Of a DNA stretch of 64,000 bases, positions 1-8,427 are shown piece after piece. The stretch is from Thiomicrorhabdus arctica DSM 13458 (GTDB taxonomy: Bacteria; Pseudomonadota; Gammaproteobacteria; Thiomicrospirales; Thiomicrospiraceae). Below the pieces are notes generated by a model. It saw only the letters and a list, made by a program, of their open reading frames with translations, was not told the DNA's origin and did not search any database. Position 1 is the first letter of the stretch, and every line of letters starts with the position of its first letter. The translations under genes were made by a program, and so were the position numbers. The stretch lies in NCBI RefSeq assembly GCF_000381085.1, contig NZ_KB905899.1, positions 1,761,482-1,825,481 on the forward strand, written 5' to 3'.

Positions 1-49
1 GCGATTAATTTGGTCCTCAATTGAATCCTTCTACAATTCATCCTAAGTT

Positions 50-61
50 ACCAGGCCTGGT
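50..61. repeat. Palindrome ACCAGGCCTGGT, copy 1
   Basis: Perfect 12-bp palindrome, 45 bp upstream of the SMR transporter start. It is the first of 11 intact copies in the window. The flanks (TT on the left, GT on the right) do not extend the symmetry. Confidence 0.9.
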
Positions 62-105
62 GTATTAAAATAGCCCATTATCGTCAACATTGAAGTGAGA
101 ACATA

Positions 106-435
106 ATGGGTTACTGGTACCTAGCCATCGCAACCATTGCAGAGGTCATCGCGACCAGTGCACTGAAATCCTCAGAAGAGTTCACTAAATTAGTGCCGAG
201 CCTTATTGTTGTCGTCGGCTATATTGTGGCCTTTTATTTTTTGGCTCTCGTTTTAAAAACCGTGCCTATTGGCATAGCATATGCCATTTGGGCCGGCATG
301 GGCATCGTGTTAGTCGCTATTGTAGCCGCTGTCATCTATAAACAAATACCGGACTTGCCTGCGCTGATAGGCATGACGTTGATCATCACAGGCGTTGCGG
401 TCATGAACATTTTTTCCAAAACCGTTAGCCACTAG
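106..435 (+). CDS. Small multidrug resistance (SMR) family transporter
   Basis: The 109-residue protein has the length and four-helix pattern of EmrE/SugE-type SMR proteins. These are inner-membrane dimers that export cationic compounds, or guanidinium in the Gdx branch, in exchange for protons. The family-defining acidic residue of helix 1 is at E13 (motif IAEVIATSAL). Helix 3 has the expected Y59-A-I-W62-A-G-M-G segment, matching Tyr60 and Trp63 of EmrE. There is no signal peptide; helix 1 begins at once, as is normal. The ATG is preceded only by a weak Shine-Dalgarno (GTGAG). The gene seems to be transcribed alone, and a stable hairpin spans its stop codon. The family is certain; the substrate cannot be read from sequence, although helix 1 resembles EmrE-type pumps. 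Confidence 0.93.
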   Translation: MGYWYLAIATIAEVIATSALKSSEEFTKLVPSLIVVVGYIVAFYFLALVLKTVPIGIAYAIWAGMGIVLVAIVAAVIYKQIPDLPALIGMTLIITGVAVMNIFSKTVSH

Positions 436-454
436 AATACCTCATGGCTAACGG
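422..454 (+). terminator. Strong hairpin over the SMR stop codon
   Basis: A perfect 10-bp inverted repeat, CCGTTAGCCA (422-431) and TGGCTAACGG (445-454), with a 13-nt loop. No run of T follows, so it is either a factor-independent terminator lacking its U-tract or an mRNA 3'-end stabilising hairpin. Confidence 0.5.
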
Positions 455-506
455 AATCCATGGGTTCCCCTAGTCAATCACTCAATACCATCATTAAAGG
501 CATCAC

Positions 507-614
507 ATGAAACAACTTATCACTTTAACCCTACTCACATTTATAGCGCTTATTTTTGCAGGCTGTTCATTGATTCCAGATCTTCCAGGGCCAATTGGTA
601 TTCCAGGTTTTTAG
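507..614 (+). CDS. Very small lipoprotein (35 aa)
   Basis: A 35-codon reading frame starts at an ATG behind an AAAGG Shine-Dalgarno. It encodes a lipoprotein signal peptide: MKQ, then a hydrophobic core, then lipobox F-A-G-C with Cys20 as the lipidation site. The mature part is only 16 residues and is rich in Pro and Gly (SLIPDLPGPIGIPGF). Tiny lipoproteins with a Pro/Gly-rich tail of this kind occur in many gammaproteobacteria but have no assigned function. It lies between the SMR gene and a second lipoprotein on the same strand. The signal sequence, the SD and the clean stop support it as real; its role is unknown. Confidence 0.6.
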   Translation: MKQLITLTLLTFIALIFAGCSLIPDLPGPIGIPGF

Positions 615-713
615 ATTTTATGCGGTTTGACAGAATGGCCTTTCTTACCTAAAGCCTTTTTCTGGTAAAAGGCGTAGAATAATTCTATTACGAAGTAAAT
701 TAGGAGGTTCGTC

Positions 714-1310
714 ATGTTCACTTTATCGCTTTTTAAGCCACAGCGTTCAGTTCCCAGTCTTTCTTTAGTCTTATTAGGGTTAGTAGTGGCCAGTTTGTCC
801 GGGTGTAGCAGTATTCCCGTGTCACAAGATTATCAAGCGAAATCGGTTTTAAAAAATTACGCGACCTATCAATGGCTACCCGTTGAGATGCAGACAGCGC
901 CCACCACAGCCAGCCTGAAAAAGGCCCATCCATTTATAACGCAACGTTTTGAAAAAGCCATTCAGGAGAATCTGCTTAATAGAGGAGCGATCTTTGTTCG
1001 CCAGGCGCCAGAGGCTTATGTGACTTATCATTATTCGGTTACGCAAATCCAGACTGTCGCTCCATCCAGTACAATTGGATTTGGATGGCATACGCGATCC
1101 ATAGGTTTAGGTACTCGTTTTCCGATGGACTACACCACCGAAGTTTATGAAGAAGCTAAATGGCGAATTGATATCCTTAATACCGTCGGAGAATTAATTT
1201 GGCGCGGTGAAAGCGTCAAATCAGTAGACAACTACGCCTCGCCACAAGAGGCTGAAAAAAACACTCAAGCTGTTGTCGATGCTATTTTGAGCCAGTATCC
1301 ACCGAAGTAA
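714..1310 (+). CDS. DUF4136-family lipoprotein
   Basis: The 198-residue protein starts at an ATG behind a strong SD (AGGAGGTTCGTC-ATG). A signal peptide ends in a lipobox (ASLSGC, Cys31), so it should be a membrane-anchored envelope lipoprotein. The mature domain fits DUF4136: an early Y-x-T-Y-Q-W-L-P segment, a central AYVTYHYSV strand, and a C-terminal I-D-I-L..ELIWRGES stretch followed by an alternating A/Q-rich helix ending in ILSQYPPK. DUF4136 proteins are periplasm-facing lipoproteins of unknown function. It is followed directly by a terminator, so it is a single-gene unit or the end of a short run with the small lipoprotein. A hairpin (654-673) and a 13-bp palindrome (675-687) lie in its upstream region. 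Confidence 0.85.
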   Translation: MFTLSLFKPQRSVPSLSLVLLGLVVASLSGCSSIPVSQDYQAKSVLKNYATYQWLPVEMQTAPTTASLKKAHPFITQRFEKAIQENLLNRGAIFVRQAPEAYVTYHYSVTQIQTVAPSSTIGFGWHTRSIGLGTRFPMDYTTEVYEEAKWRIDILNTVGELIWRGESVKSVDNYASPQEAEKNTQAVVDAILSQYPPK

Positions 1311-1320
1311 GGCCGTGATG

Positions 1321-1346
1321 CCCCCCCTTATTAGGGGGTGTTTTTT
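1321..1346 (+). terminator. Rho-independent terminator after the DUF4136 gene
   Basis: CCCCC, loop TTATTA, GGGGG, then TG and six T residues. It begins 11 nt after the stop codon and points along the plus strand. Confidence 0.75.
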
Positions 1347-1357
1347 CCGAACTCGAT

Positions 1358-1798
1358 TTAAGGTAGTTTTTGAATAAAAGCGACATTATTTTTCAATTCT
1401 TCAACCAGAACCTCATCACCTGCCTTAATTTCAAAGTCCCCCTTCTTTTTGAAGCCCCAGGTCGTGCCTTTATAATCAATTCTTAAGTGACCGTCATTTT
1501 CGACAATAATACCGGTGTCACCAGCTTGCATGGTTTCTAAGGGTAGATTCTTCTGCTCCATGCTCTGCATAAAAAAGCCCCGTAAGGCAAAGGTCAAAAT
1601 ACCTCCTAACACCATGGCAAGTAACAATTGCACTTCCCCTGATGGCCAGTTCACAAAAAAACCGACGACACCTACTAGCAGAAATGCGATGCCAAAAAAC
1701 AGCATCACAAAGGTCGCACTTAATAGTTCTGCTGCAAGTAAGAGAGCCCCCAAAGTTAACATGATCCAAGCTGGAATAATCGGCAGTATATTTTCCAT
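1358..1798 (-). CDS. NfeD-family membrane protein (YbbJ type)
   Basis: 146 residues. The N-terminal half is hydrophobic, with about three membrane segments over residues 5-75 (IMLTLGALLLAAELL; VMLFFGIAFLLVGVVGFFV; LLLAMVLGGILTFAL). The C-terminal half (about 85-146) is a small beta domain like the OB-fold of NfeD proteins, including GDTGIIVENDGHLRIDYKGTTWGFK. NfeD1b/YbbJ proteins pair with SPFH proteins and are thought to help organise membrane microdomains. Its partner qmcA lies 41 nt upstream on the same strand, the usual ybbK-ybbJ arrangement, so they are probably co-transcribed. The family is secure; the molecular function is only partly known even in model organisms. Confidence 0.9.
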   Translation of the reverse strand: MENILPIIPAWIMLTLGALLLAAELLSATFVMLFFGIAFLLVGVVGFFVNWPSGEVQLLLAMVLGGILTFALRGFFMQSMEQKNLPLETMQAGDTGIIVENDGHLRIDYKGTTWGFKKKGDFEIKAGDEVLVEELKNNVAFIQKLP

Positions 1799-1839
1799 TT
1801 TATAACATCCCTTCGTTTTGGTTCACTTCCATTAAAGAC

Positions 1840-2751
1840 CTAAGAGCCTGAATTATTTTGGCCCAACAGCGCTGCAAACGCAGTTAAAGAACCCACCATT
1901 TCTGATGTTTCAATCGGCACAATCACCTTGTTCGCCGAATCGCTGGCCGCAAGTCCTGCGAATGCGGCAATACGGTCTTTTGCTAATAAGAAACTGGCGG
2001 CATCTTTATTGTTCATCATGGCATCGTTAATCAATTCCATGGCTTTTTGCTCACCCATTGCCAGTTGCTCTTTTTCATACTTCACAGCATCCGCCATACG
2101 CTCAACCGCTTCCGCTTGCTTGAAGGCTTGTTGACGCTCACCTTCCGCTTTCAAAATCAGCGCATTCTTATCCCCTTCGGCTTCGGTTTCAGTTGCACGA
2201 CGACGACGTTCGGCTTCCATTTGTAATTCCATCGCCGTTTGCACCGCTTGGGGAACAGAAATATCCGCCACTTCTACACGGGTCACTTTCGCCCCCCAAG
2301 TGCTGCTGGCGAGGTCTAGGGCAGTGAGTAATACTGCATTCAAATCAGCGCGTGAACTCAAGGTCTCATCTAACTCCATTCGCCCAATTTCGGCACGTAG
2401 GGTAGTTTGCGCTAACTGTGCTATGGCGACTTTCAAATCTTTTATTTCATAGGTTGCTTGCTTAGCATCGTTAATCCGGATAAACACGACGGCATCGATT
2501 TGAATACTGACGTTATCTTTTGTAATAACCGCTTGACGGGGCACATCAATAATCTGCTCTTGGGTATCAAACTGTGAGCGTTTTTGATCAATAAAAGGAA
2601 TAATAAAATTAATCCCCGCCCCTAAAGTTCGGTGATATTTTCCTAAGCGTTCAATCACCCATAACTCAGCTTGAGACACTATTTTGACGGCTAAAAATAG
2701 ATAGATCAAAATCAACAGTGAGACGGTTCCAACAAATCCTAAAAATTCCAT
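1840..2751 (-). CDS. qmcA: SPFH/stomatin-like membrane protein QmcA
   Basis: 303 residues, close to the length of E. coli QmcA. An N-terminal membrane anchor (about 6-24) is followed by an SPFH domain (about 25-180) with the conserved start QAELWVIERLGKYHRTLGAG and the block RAEIGRMELDETLSSR. A long charged helical region (about 190-245, MELQMEAERRRRATETEAEGDKN) is typical of the oligomerising coiled coil. Stomatin-like proteins form large membrane rings, and QmcA associates with the FtsH protease system in E. coli. The start is supported by a strong SD (AAAGGAG) just upstream of the ATG. A 9-bp hairpin sits in the leader. The NfeD partner is next downstream. Confidence 0.95.
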   Translation of the reverse strand: MEFLGFVGTVSLLILIYLFLAVKIVSQAELWVIERLGKYHRTLGAGINFIIPFIDQKRSQFDTQEQIIDVPRQAVITKDNVSIQIDAVVFIRINDAKQATYEIKDLKVAIAQLAQTTLRAEIGRMELDETLSSRADLNAVLLTALDLASSTWGAKVTRVEVADISVPQAVQTAMELQMEAERRRRATETEAEGDKNALILKAEGERQQAFKQAEAVERMADAVKYEKEQLAMGEQKAMELINDAMMNNKDAASFLLAKDRIAAFAGLAASDSANKVIVPIETSEMVGSLTAFAALLGQNNSGS

Positions 2752-3081
2752 ATGATTCTCCTTTTACATTTGAAGAAACGTGCTTCAAATGACTGAAATA
2801 GTGATGACAAAAATCTTAAAATCATCATACCTGACCCTTTCTCTGAAAAGTAGTGAAATAACGAAGCGACGCTGAGCTTGAATTCATTTAAGTGGTTACA
2901 TGAGTTTTTAGTAAACGGATTCGTAAAATTTATCGGACCTGTAATGAGTGCTTTTGCAGCTTAACGATGATGTATTTATATGGATATTTAGAAAAAAGTA
3001 CAGCATATGTGAACCTTTTGTGAGGACTTTAAACATTCTATTATTCACAATGTCCTTGAAATAAACCAATAAGGAAATACC
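2752..3081. promoter_or_regulatory. Divergent intergenic region between qmcA and the P460-type gene
   Basis: 330 bp holding the start regions of two divergent genes. A perfect 9-bp inverted repeat, CATTTGAAG (2767-2775) and CTTCAAATG (2783-2791), lies in the qmcA leader directly before its SD and could affect translation. The other gene has an SD (AAGGAAATACC) before its ATG. AT-rich promoter-like stretches are present, but I cannot assign a convincing -35/-10 pair. Confidence 0.5.
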
Positions 3082-3627
3082 ATGAAAACTCATTTAATAT
3101 TCGGCAGCTTACTCGCATTAATTCTGACGTCATTTAACGTGGCCGCCGCACAACCTGCGTCTGACCAACCATCATCGATCCCTGCGGATACGGCAAATGG
3201 AATTGCTTTTCCTGTCAACTATCAAGATTGGGCAGTCGTTTCAGTTGCACATCGCGAAGATAATAAAACCCTTAGAGCGATTGTTGGCAATCCTGAAGCG
3301 ATTCAAGCCATAAAAGATGGCAAAACCAATCCTTGGCCAGATGGTGCCATTCTAGGGAAAATGGTTTGGAAAGATCGTCAAGATGACCATTGGGCAGCTG
3401 CAACGGTTCCTGACAAATTTATTCATGCTGAATTCATGTTTAAAGATCATCAAAAATGGGCGGATACTGGAGGTTGGGGCTGGGCTCGTTGGGTAGGAAC
3501 AGAACAAATTCCTTTTGGTAACGATACACTTTCTGCATCCGCTTCATGTGTTGCTTGCCACACGCCTGTTAAAAACCAAGACTGGGTTTTTCACAAACCA
3601 GCCATTATGCCAAAACGTATCCGATAG
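3082..3627 (+). CDS. Periplasmic cytochrome P460-family c-type haem protein
   Basis: 181 residues with a Sec signal peptide (residues 1 to about 23, ending FNVAAAQP). The mature domain has the cytochrome P460 fold pattern: FPVNYQDWAVVSVAHR, then a region with LRAIVGNPEAIQAIKDGKTNPWPDGAILGKMVWK, then WGWARWVG, and a single CVACH haem site at residues 156-160 near the C-terminus. P460 enzymes oxidise hydroxylamine; related cytochrome c'-beta proteins bind NO and lack the haem-lysine crosslink. Which group this belongs to cannot be settled by reading. SD and ATG are clear. A two-component system follows 66 bp downstream on the same strand and may be co-expressed with it. Confidence 0.88.
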   Translation: MKTHLIFGSLLALILTSFNVAAAQPASDQPSSIPADTANGIAFPVNYQDWAVVSVAHREDNKTLRAIVGNPEAIQAIKDGKTNPWPDGAILGKMVWKDRQDDHWAAATVPDKFIHAEFMFKDHQKWADTGGWGWARWVGTEQIPFGNDTLSASASCVACHTPVKNQDWVFHKPAIMPKRIR

Positions 3628-3693
3628 TCTTCAATACGACACTTTTTATCGTTTAAAATAGAAAGTGTTGTTTCCCTCTCGAGTAGCCAATCT

Positions 3694-4413
3694 ATGCCAG
3701 AAAAATTTCATGCTTTAATCATTGAAGATGACCCGGACATTGCACGATTGGTCGCTATTCAAATTGACTCCTTACAAGGTTCAAGCCATCATGTTGGTTA
3801 TCTGGATAAAGCACAACGTTATTGCCAGTTGAATTCTGTGTCTATTTTAATTCTAGATTTGTCCTTACCGGATGGCGACGGTTTAGATTTCTGTCGAATG
3901 TTTCGTCAAACGAACACGACCACACCGATTCTCATGTTGACCGCACGCTCAGATGAAATTGATCGGGTGTTAGGACTCGAGTTAGGCGCAGATGATTATT
4001 TAGGTAAACCTTTTGGGCTCGCCGAATTGAAAGCTCGCATCAAGGCGTTGCTCAGACGTTCACAGATCCAAAAACATCCCACAAAAAAAAATGAATTGAT
4101 TCAGGTCGAAGGCCTAACAATCAATTCCATAAAACATCAGGCGCATCTCCATACGATAAACCTTACCCTGACTTCTAAAGAGTTTGAGCTTTTAAAGCTG
4201 TTTGCAACCTATCCAAACCAAGTCTTTAGCAGAATGGATTTACTGGAAAAGGTTTGGGGCATCGATCATGATGGTTATGAACATACTGTAAACTCCCATC
4301 TTAATAGATTGCGTAAAAAACTGGAAACGGATCCCGCTCACCCTAAAATATTGGAAACCGTTTGGGGCGTGGGCTACAAACTTAATTCAGAACAACTCAA
4401 AGAAAAAATATAA
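3694..4413 (+). CDS. OmpR/PhoB-type response regulator
   Basis: 239 residues. The receiver domain (about 6-120) has all landmarks: acidic pocket E11-D12-D13, phospho-acceptor D55 (LILDLSLPDGDG), T83 (MLTARSDE) and K105 (ADDYLGKPF). The C-terminal winged-helix domain (about 135-235) has the OmpR pattern LTSKEFELLKLFATYPNQVFSRMDLLEKVWG and the recognition-helix region HTVNSHLNRLRKKLE. It should bind DNA as a phosphorylated dimer. The stop codon shares one base with the start of the downstream kinase (TAATG), so the two are translationally coupled. The target genes are not evident; the adjacent P460-type gene is the natural candidate. Confidence 0.96.
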   Translation: MPEKFHALIIEDDPDIARLVAIQIDSLQGSSHHVGYLDKAQRYCQLNSVSILILDLSLPDGDGLDFCRMFRQTNTTTPILMLTARSDEIDRVLGLELGADDYLGKPFGLAELKARIKALLRRSQIQKHPTKKNELIQVEGLTINSIKHQAHLHTINLTLTSKEFELLKLFATYPNQVFSRMDLLEKVWGIDHDGYEHTVNSHLNRLRKKLETDPAHPKILETVWGVGYKLNSEQLKEKI

Positions 4414-5882
4414 TGCGACAAACCATGCCCTCTCATTTATTTAAACGCTATAGCCTATGGTTTATTTTGGTTTTTTTCATTATGGGAATCAGCTATTTAT
4501 TTATCAGCTTATCCCTGTCCAATCATTATTTACAAGAAGTACAAACTCGCATCCATATTCACGTGGCCGATTCGATTATCCAAGATCATCAGTTCGTCAA
4601 CCAAGAGCAAATGAGTCAAGCAGCAATTGCCTCTACTCTTAACCGTTACATGCAGTTAAACCCACATTTAGAAATATACCTAACAGACTTAAATGGCAAC
4701 ATTCTCCAGTATTCTGCAGATGCTAAGAAGATTAAGCGACACAAAATTGATACTTTTCCTTTGCTTAAACAACTCAATACGGACTCTGTTGATAACTCTG
4801 AATTCCCCATGGGAGATGACCCTAGAAGTTTCTCTGGACAAAAACCTTTTTCGGTCGCCTACCTACCCAATAAAGCACATCCCGAAGGCTTTCTTTATGT
4901 CATTATTCAAGACAGCATTGAACAAGAAGCCAACCGACAGTTACAAGAGAGTATTCTGCTAGAGCTCAGCGCATGGTCATTTTTATCAAGTTTAGTCATA
5001 GGGCTTTTATTAGGTGGCGTGCTGTTTTACCACTTAGCCAAACGCATCAGTAATTTATCACAAACAATTACTCAATTTAAAGAGCAACCAGAGCGGCCCA
5101 TCCCCCCCCCTAAACAGATTAAGGATGAGATCGATTTACTCGAAACCACGTTTATAGAAATGTCAGTACAGATTCAACAGCAGATGAGACAGCTTTCACA
5201 AACCGATCAACAACGACGTTTTATGATTTCCAGCTTATCGCACGATTTACGCACCCCTCTCACTAATATGATTGGTTATATGGAGCAACTTTTACAAACG
5301 CAGCCTAATGAATACCTGCACATTGCCTATCAAAATGGTTTAAAACTCAAACACTACTTAGATCAACTCTTTGAATTTGCCAAATTAGATATGAACAGCT
5401 TTAAACTTCATCAACAAGAGCTCTCATTAAGCGAGTTCTGCTTTGATATATTTAAACAATACGAAACCACTTACCCAGGACAAAACTGGCACATTGAGAT
5501 GCAGCAAAACATTATTTATGAATTTGATGTGAATCAACTAGAACGTGCAATTCGTAATCTGGTAGACAATGCGATTAAACATGGTCAAGGTATCATTACA
5601 TTAGGACTCAAGCAGAAAGAAGACTTTATCGAATTCAAGGTTTGTGATCAGGGTATGTTATTGAAACACAACGATGAACCTTTTGAATTTGATCTATTTA
5701 AACCCTCTGCGTTCGCTTTCAATAAAAATCAGAGCGGCCATTCAGGAGCGGGGTTAGGATTAGCCATCGTTAATTCCATTGCTGAAAAACATCACGGCCA
5801 CCTGAGTTATTGTCGAGATAACAACCAAAACTGCTTCAAAATTTCATTACCGTTAACCCTGGAGCAATCACCCCCAAAATAA
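4413..5882 (+). CDS. Membrane sensor histidine kinase
   Basis: 489 residues. Membrane helices at about 13-35 and 184-208 flank a periplasmic sensor loop of roughly 150 residues. A linker with weak HAMP character follows (HLAKRISNLSQTITQFKEQ, about 207-255). The dimerisation/phosphotransfer domain has H277 in SSLSHDLRTPLTNMIGYMEQ. The ATPase domain has the N box (RAIRNLVDNAIKHG, N386), a slightly altered G1 box (D412-Q-G) and the G2 box (GAGLGL, 445-450). It should phosphorylate the regulator encoded directly upstream, with which it overlaps by 1 nt. The sensor loop resembles no ligand-binding domain I recognise. Its stop codon lies inside a variant copy of the window's palindrome. Confidence 0.95.
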   Translation: MRQTMPSHLFKRYSLWFILVFFIMGISYLFISLSLSNHYLQEVQTRIHIHVADSIIQDHQFVNQEQMSQAAIASTLNRYMQLNPHLEIYLTDLNGNILQYSADAKKIKRHKIDTFPLLKQLNTDSVDNSEFPMGDDPRSFSGQKPFSVAYLPNKAHPEGFLYVIIQDSIEQEANRQLQESILLELSAWSFLSSLVIGLLLGGVLFYHLAKRISNLSQTITQFKEQPERPIPPPKQIKDEIDLLETTFIEMSVQIQQQMRQLSQTDQQRRFMISSLSHDLRTPLTNMIGYMEQLLQTQPNEYLHIAYQNGLKLKHYLDQLFEFAKLDMNSFKLHQQELSLSEFCFDIFKQYETTYPGQNWHIEMQQNIIYEFDVNQLERAIRNLVDNAIKHGQGIITLGLKQKEDFIEFKVCDQGMLLKHNDEPFEFDLFKPSAFAFNKNQSGHSGAGLGLAIVNSIAEKHHGHLSYCRDNNQNCFKISLPLTLEQSPPK

Positions 5883-5894
5883 CCAGGTCTGGTT
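5881..5894. repeat. Variant palindrome AACCAGGTCTGGTT at convergent gene ends
   Basis: Differs from the consensus by one central base (GGTC for GGCC). It sits between the convergent histidine kinase and priA genes and supplies bases of both stop codons (TAA at 5880-5882; TTA at 5893-5895). Confidence 0.7.
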
Positions 5895-8169
5895 ACATCA
5901 TCTCCTGGGGATCAACATCAATGCTCCAACGCACTTTGCGTGCCAGAGGACTCTGATAGATATGCGGTTCTAATTCACGTAACACACGATGTACTTGACC
6001 ACGCTCAGCTGATTGTAGCAGTAACTGAAAGCGATAACGTCCTTGACGACGTAACATCGGGGCGGCGACTGGCCCCCAAAACTCAACTTCTGAAACATTT
6101 CCTGACTCTTGTATGAACTGTTGTTGATTAAGTTCAAGGCCGGCTTTAAGCGATTGTAAGAATGCCATGACATCATTCGGATTCGAGGCTTCTGCCCGAA
6201 TCAATATTTGATAGCGTGTTGGGGGTAATTTGGCATGAACCCGTTCCTCTAAAGCTTGCTGAGCAAAGGCATCATAACCTTCGCGAATCAGAGTAATCAG
6301 CAAGGGGTGGTCGGGGTGGTGCGTTTGAATGAGGACTTCGCCCTGTTTTTCCGCACGGCCAGCACGCCCAGCGACCTGTAGAATCAATTGTGCCATACGC
6401 TCCGGTGCGCGGTAATCCGCACTAAACAGACCTTGGTCAACATCGAGAATACCGACCAAGGTAACATTTGGAAAATGATGGCCTTTGGCCAGCATTTGCG
6501 TACCAATCAAAATATCGGCTTCACCGCGCTGTGCAATGCCGGTTAACTCCGCCATTTTGCCTTTTAATCGGGTGGTATCGCGGTCGATACGCAAGATGCT
6601 ATTTTCTGGAAACCAATCCGTAATAGCTTCTTCTAGTCGTTCCGTACCTTGACCCAATTTCACAAATTCTTCGCCATCACAACTCGGGCACGATATAGGT
6701 GCGAGCTCTTGCTCACCGCAATGATGGCACTGTAGATAATCATGAATTTTGCCAGTATGTAAAGTCATATTAGCATCGCAACTTGGACAACTGGCTTGCC
6801 AACCACACTCGTGGCACATTAAGACAGGGGCAAAACCGCGTCGATTCAAAAATAGCAGGACTTGGCCTCCTTGCTTCAAATGCGAGTCCATAGCCGTTTG
6901 TAACTTTCGAGAAACCCCTTCTTGAATTTTTTCACCGCGAATATCGAGTAGTTTTAAACTCGGTAATGTGGCATTACCAGCGCGTTGTTTTAACTTGAGA
7001 TGGTAATAGCGTTTGCTTTTGACATTATGCAAACTCTCTAAGGAGGGTGTAGCCGATCCCATGACCACGGGCACTTTTTCTTGGAAAGCTCTGCGCACCA
7101 GCAAGTCTCTAGCGGAATAACGGAAACCTTCTTGTTGCTTATAGGAGAGATCATGCTCTTCATCAATAATGCAGATACCTAACTCTTTAAATGGCGTGAA
7201 CAGGGCCGAACGCGTTCCCAGAAGGACCTTAACTTGCCCAGTTCGTACCAAATGCCAAGCACAGTGACGTTCCGCATCATTTAAACCAGAGTGCAATGTG
7301 GCCACCCGAGTTTGCAGTTGAGCTTCAAAACGCGCCACCATTTGCGGCGTCAAGCCAATTTCAGGCACCAATACCAAGGCCTGCTTACCCAGCTTCAACA
7401 CCGCCTCAATCATACCTAAATAAACTTCGGTTTTACCGCTTCCCGTCACCCCCTGTACCAGAAAACTCGCAAATGGATTCTCTGTTTCTAACCATTTCGT
7501 CACGTTATTAACGGCATCTTGCTGCTCTTCATTCAGACGGTGATTGGGAGATGGCGGATAATCAGATTCCAATAAGCAAGGCCCTTTGGACTCTTCCACC
7601 CAGCCTGACTCGATAAACTTATTCAGTGCCGGCCGCCAATTGTCAGAGTCTTGTGACAAATGGGTTGAACTCAACAAAGGCTGTTGTGCATTCTGGAAAC
7701 TTGCCAATACAGACTTCTGACGCTTGGCGTTACCGGCAAGATCTGATTGTTGAATCGTTTTACCCATTTCCGTCAATTGCCAATGTGCCACACCTTGAAT
7801 ATGGCTCGGCTCACCTTGGCGTAGTCGTTTTGGCAGCGCCGCCGAAATAACCTCGCCAATCGGCTCGTGATAATACTGGCTCGCCCACTGGAACAGGCTG
7901 AGATCTTTAGCAGAAAACAGCGCGACTGAATCAATGGCTTCACTAATCGGTTTGATTTTAGCCAAATCAAAATCGGCACTCTCAGTGATCGCCATTACCA
8001 GACCGACAATTTTTTTATTTCGAAACGGCACCCAAACTCGTCCACCGACGACTGCCACTTGAGTGAACTCGCCCTCCGAGAGCAAATCTTGGGCAGGTTC
8101 AAGCAGATAGTCTAACGGAAATAAAAATGGGCCTGGAACGGCCACTTTGGCAATTTTTAAATTGGGCAT
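5893..8169 (-). CDS. priA: Primosomal protein N' (replication restart helicase PriA)
   Basis: I chose the ATG at 8169 (758 residues, MPNLKIAKVAVPGPF) because it matches the usual start of PriA's DNA-binding domain; upstream in-frame codons (TTG 8235, ATG 8226) would add an atypical tail. The protein has the N-terminal 3'-DNA-binding domain (about 1-105), helicase core with Walker A GVTGSGKT (about 240-247), DEEH box, and the paired zinc-binding cysteines (CHECGWQASCPSC; CHHCG; CPSCDG), then helicase motifs LAKGHHFPNVTLVGI and QVAGRAGR. PriA reloads the replisome at stalled forks. It is convergent with the histidine kinase gene. Confidence 0.96.
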   Translation of the reverse strand: MPNLKIAKVAVPGPFLFPLDYLLEPAQDLLSEGEFTQVAVVGGRVWVPFRNKKIVGLVMAITESADFDLAKIKPISEAIDSVALFSAKDLSLFQWASQYYHEPIGEVISAALPKRLRQGEPSHIQGVAHWQLTEMGKTIQQSDLAGNAKRQKSVLASFQNAQQPLLSSTHLSQDSDNWRPALNKFIESGWVEESKGPCLLESDYPPSPNHRLNEEQQDAVNNVTKWLETENPFASFLVQGVTGSGKTEVYLGMIEAVLKLGKQALVLVPEIGLTPQMVARFEAQLQTRVATLHSGLNDAERHCAWHLVRTGQVKVLLGTRSALFTPFKELGICIIDEEHDLSYKQQEGFRYSARDLLVRRAFQEKVPVVMGSATPSLESLHNVKSKRYYHLKLKQRAGNATLPSLKLLDIRGEKIQEGVSRKLQTAMDSHLKQGGQVLLFLNRRGFAPVLMCHECGWQASCPSCDANMTLHTGKIHDYLQCHHCGEQELAPISCPSCDGEEFVKLGQGTERLEEAITDWFPENSILRIDRDTTRLKGKMAELTGIAQRGEADILIGTQMLAKGHHFPNVTLVGILDVDQGLFSADYRAPERMAQLILQVAGRAGRAEKQGEVLIQTHHPDHPLLITLIREGYDAFAQQALEERVHAKLPPTRYQILIRAEASNPNDVMAFLQSLKAGLELNQQQFIQESGNVSEVEFWGPVAAPMLRRQGRYRFQLLLQSAERGQVHRVLRELEPHIYQSPLARKVRWSIDVDPQEMM

Positions 8170-8313
8170 AAGGATAGACAACACAACACTCTTTAGAGGA
8201 GAAGCTTTTAAAAATAATGGTGCCATTCTACCCAAAATTATAGTTGACGACTCAATTCAATGCCACTGACTGATGATTACTAAGAGAGGGTGATCACTCC
8301 GCTGAAAATTAAA

Positions 8314-8335
8314 AGTCTGACGATGGCTTCAGACT
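8314..8335 (+). promoter_or_regulatory. Inverted repeat upstream of the RcnB-like gene
   Basis: AGTCTGA (8314-8320) and TCAGACT (8329-8335) are separated by 8 bp. No T-run follows. It could be a regulator operator or a leader hairpin, and is not assignable further. Confidence 0.35.
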
Positions 8336-8427
8336 CAGGACAGAATCCTTCATAGGTTTATTCAATCTATTAACGATTCATCAGCGTAACCTAGACCCTG
8401 AGTAAAGTGATTCAAAAGGAATTCAGC

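Noticed and set aside
8170..8235. N-terminal extension of PriA starting at TTG 8235
   Set aside because: PriA proteins begin at the strand aligned with MPNLKIAKVAVPGPF; the extra 22 residues are hydrophobic and unlike the family.
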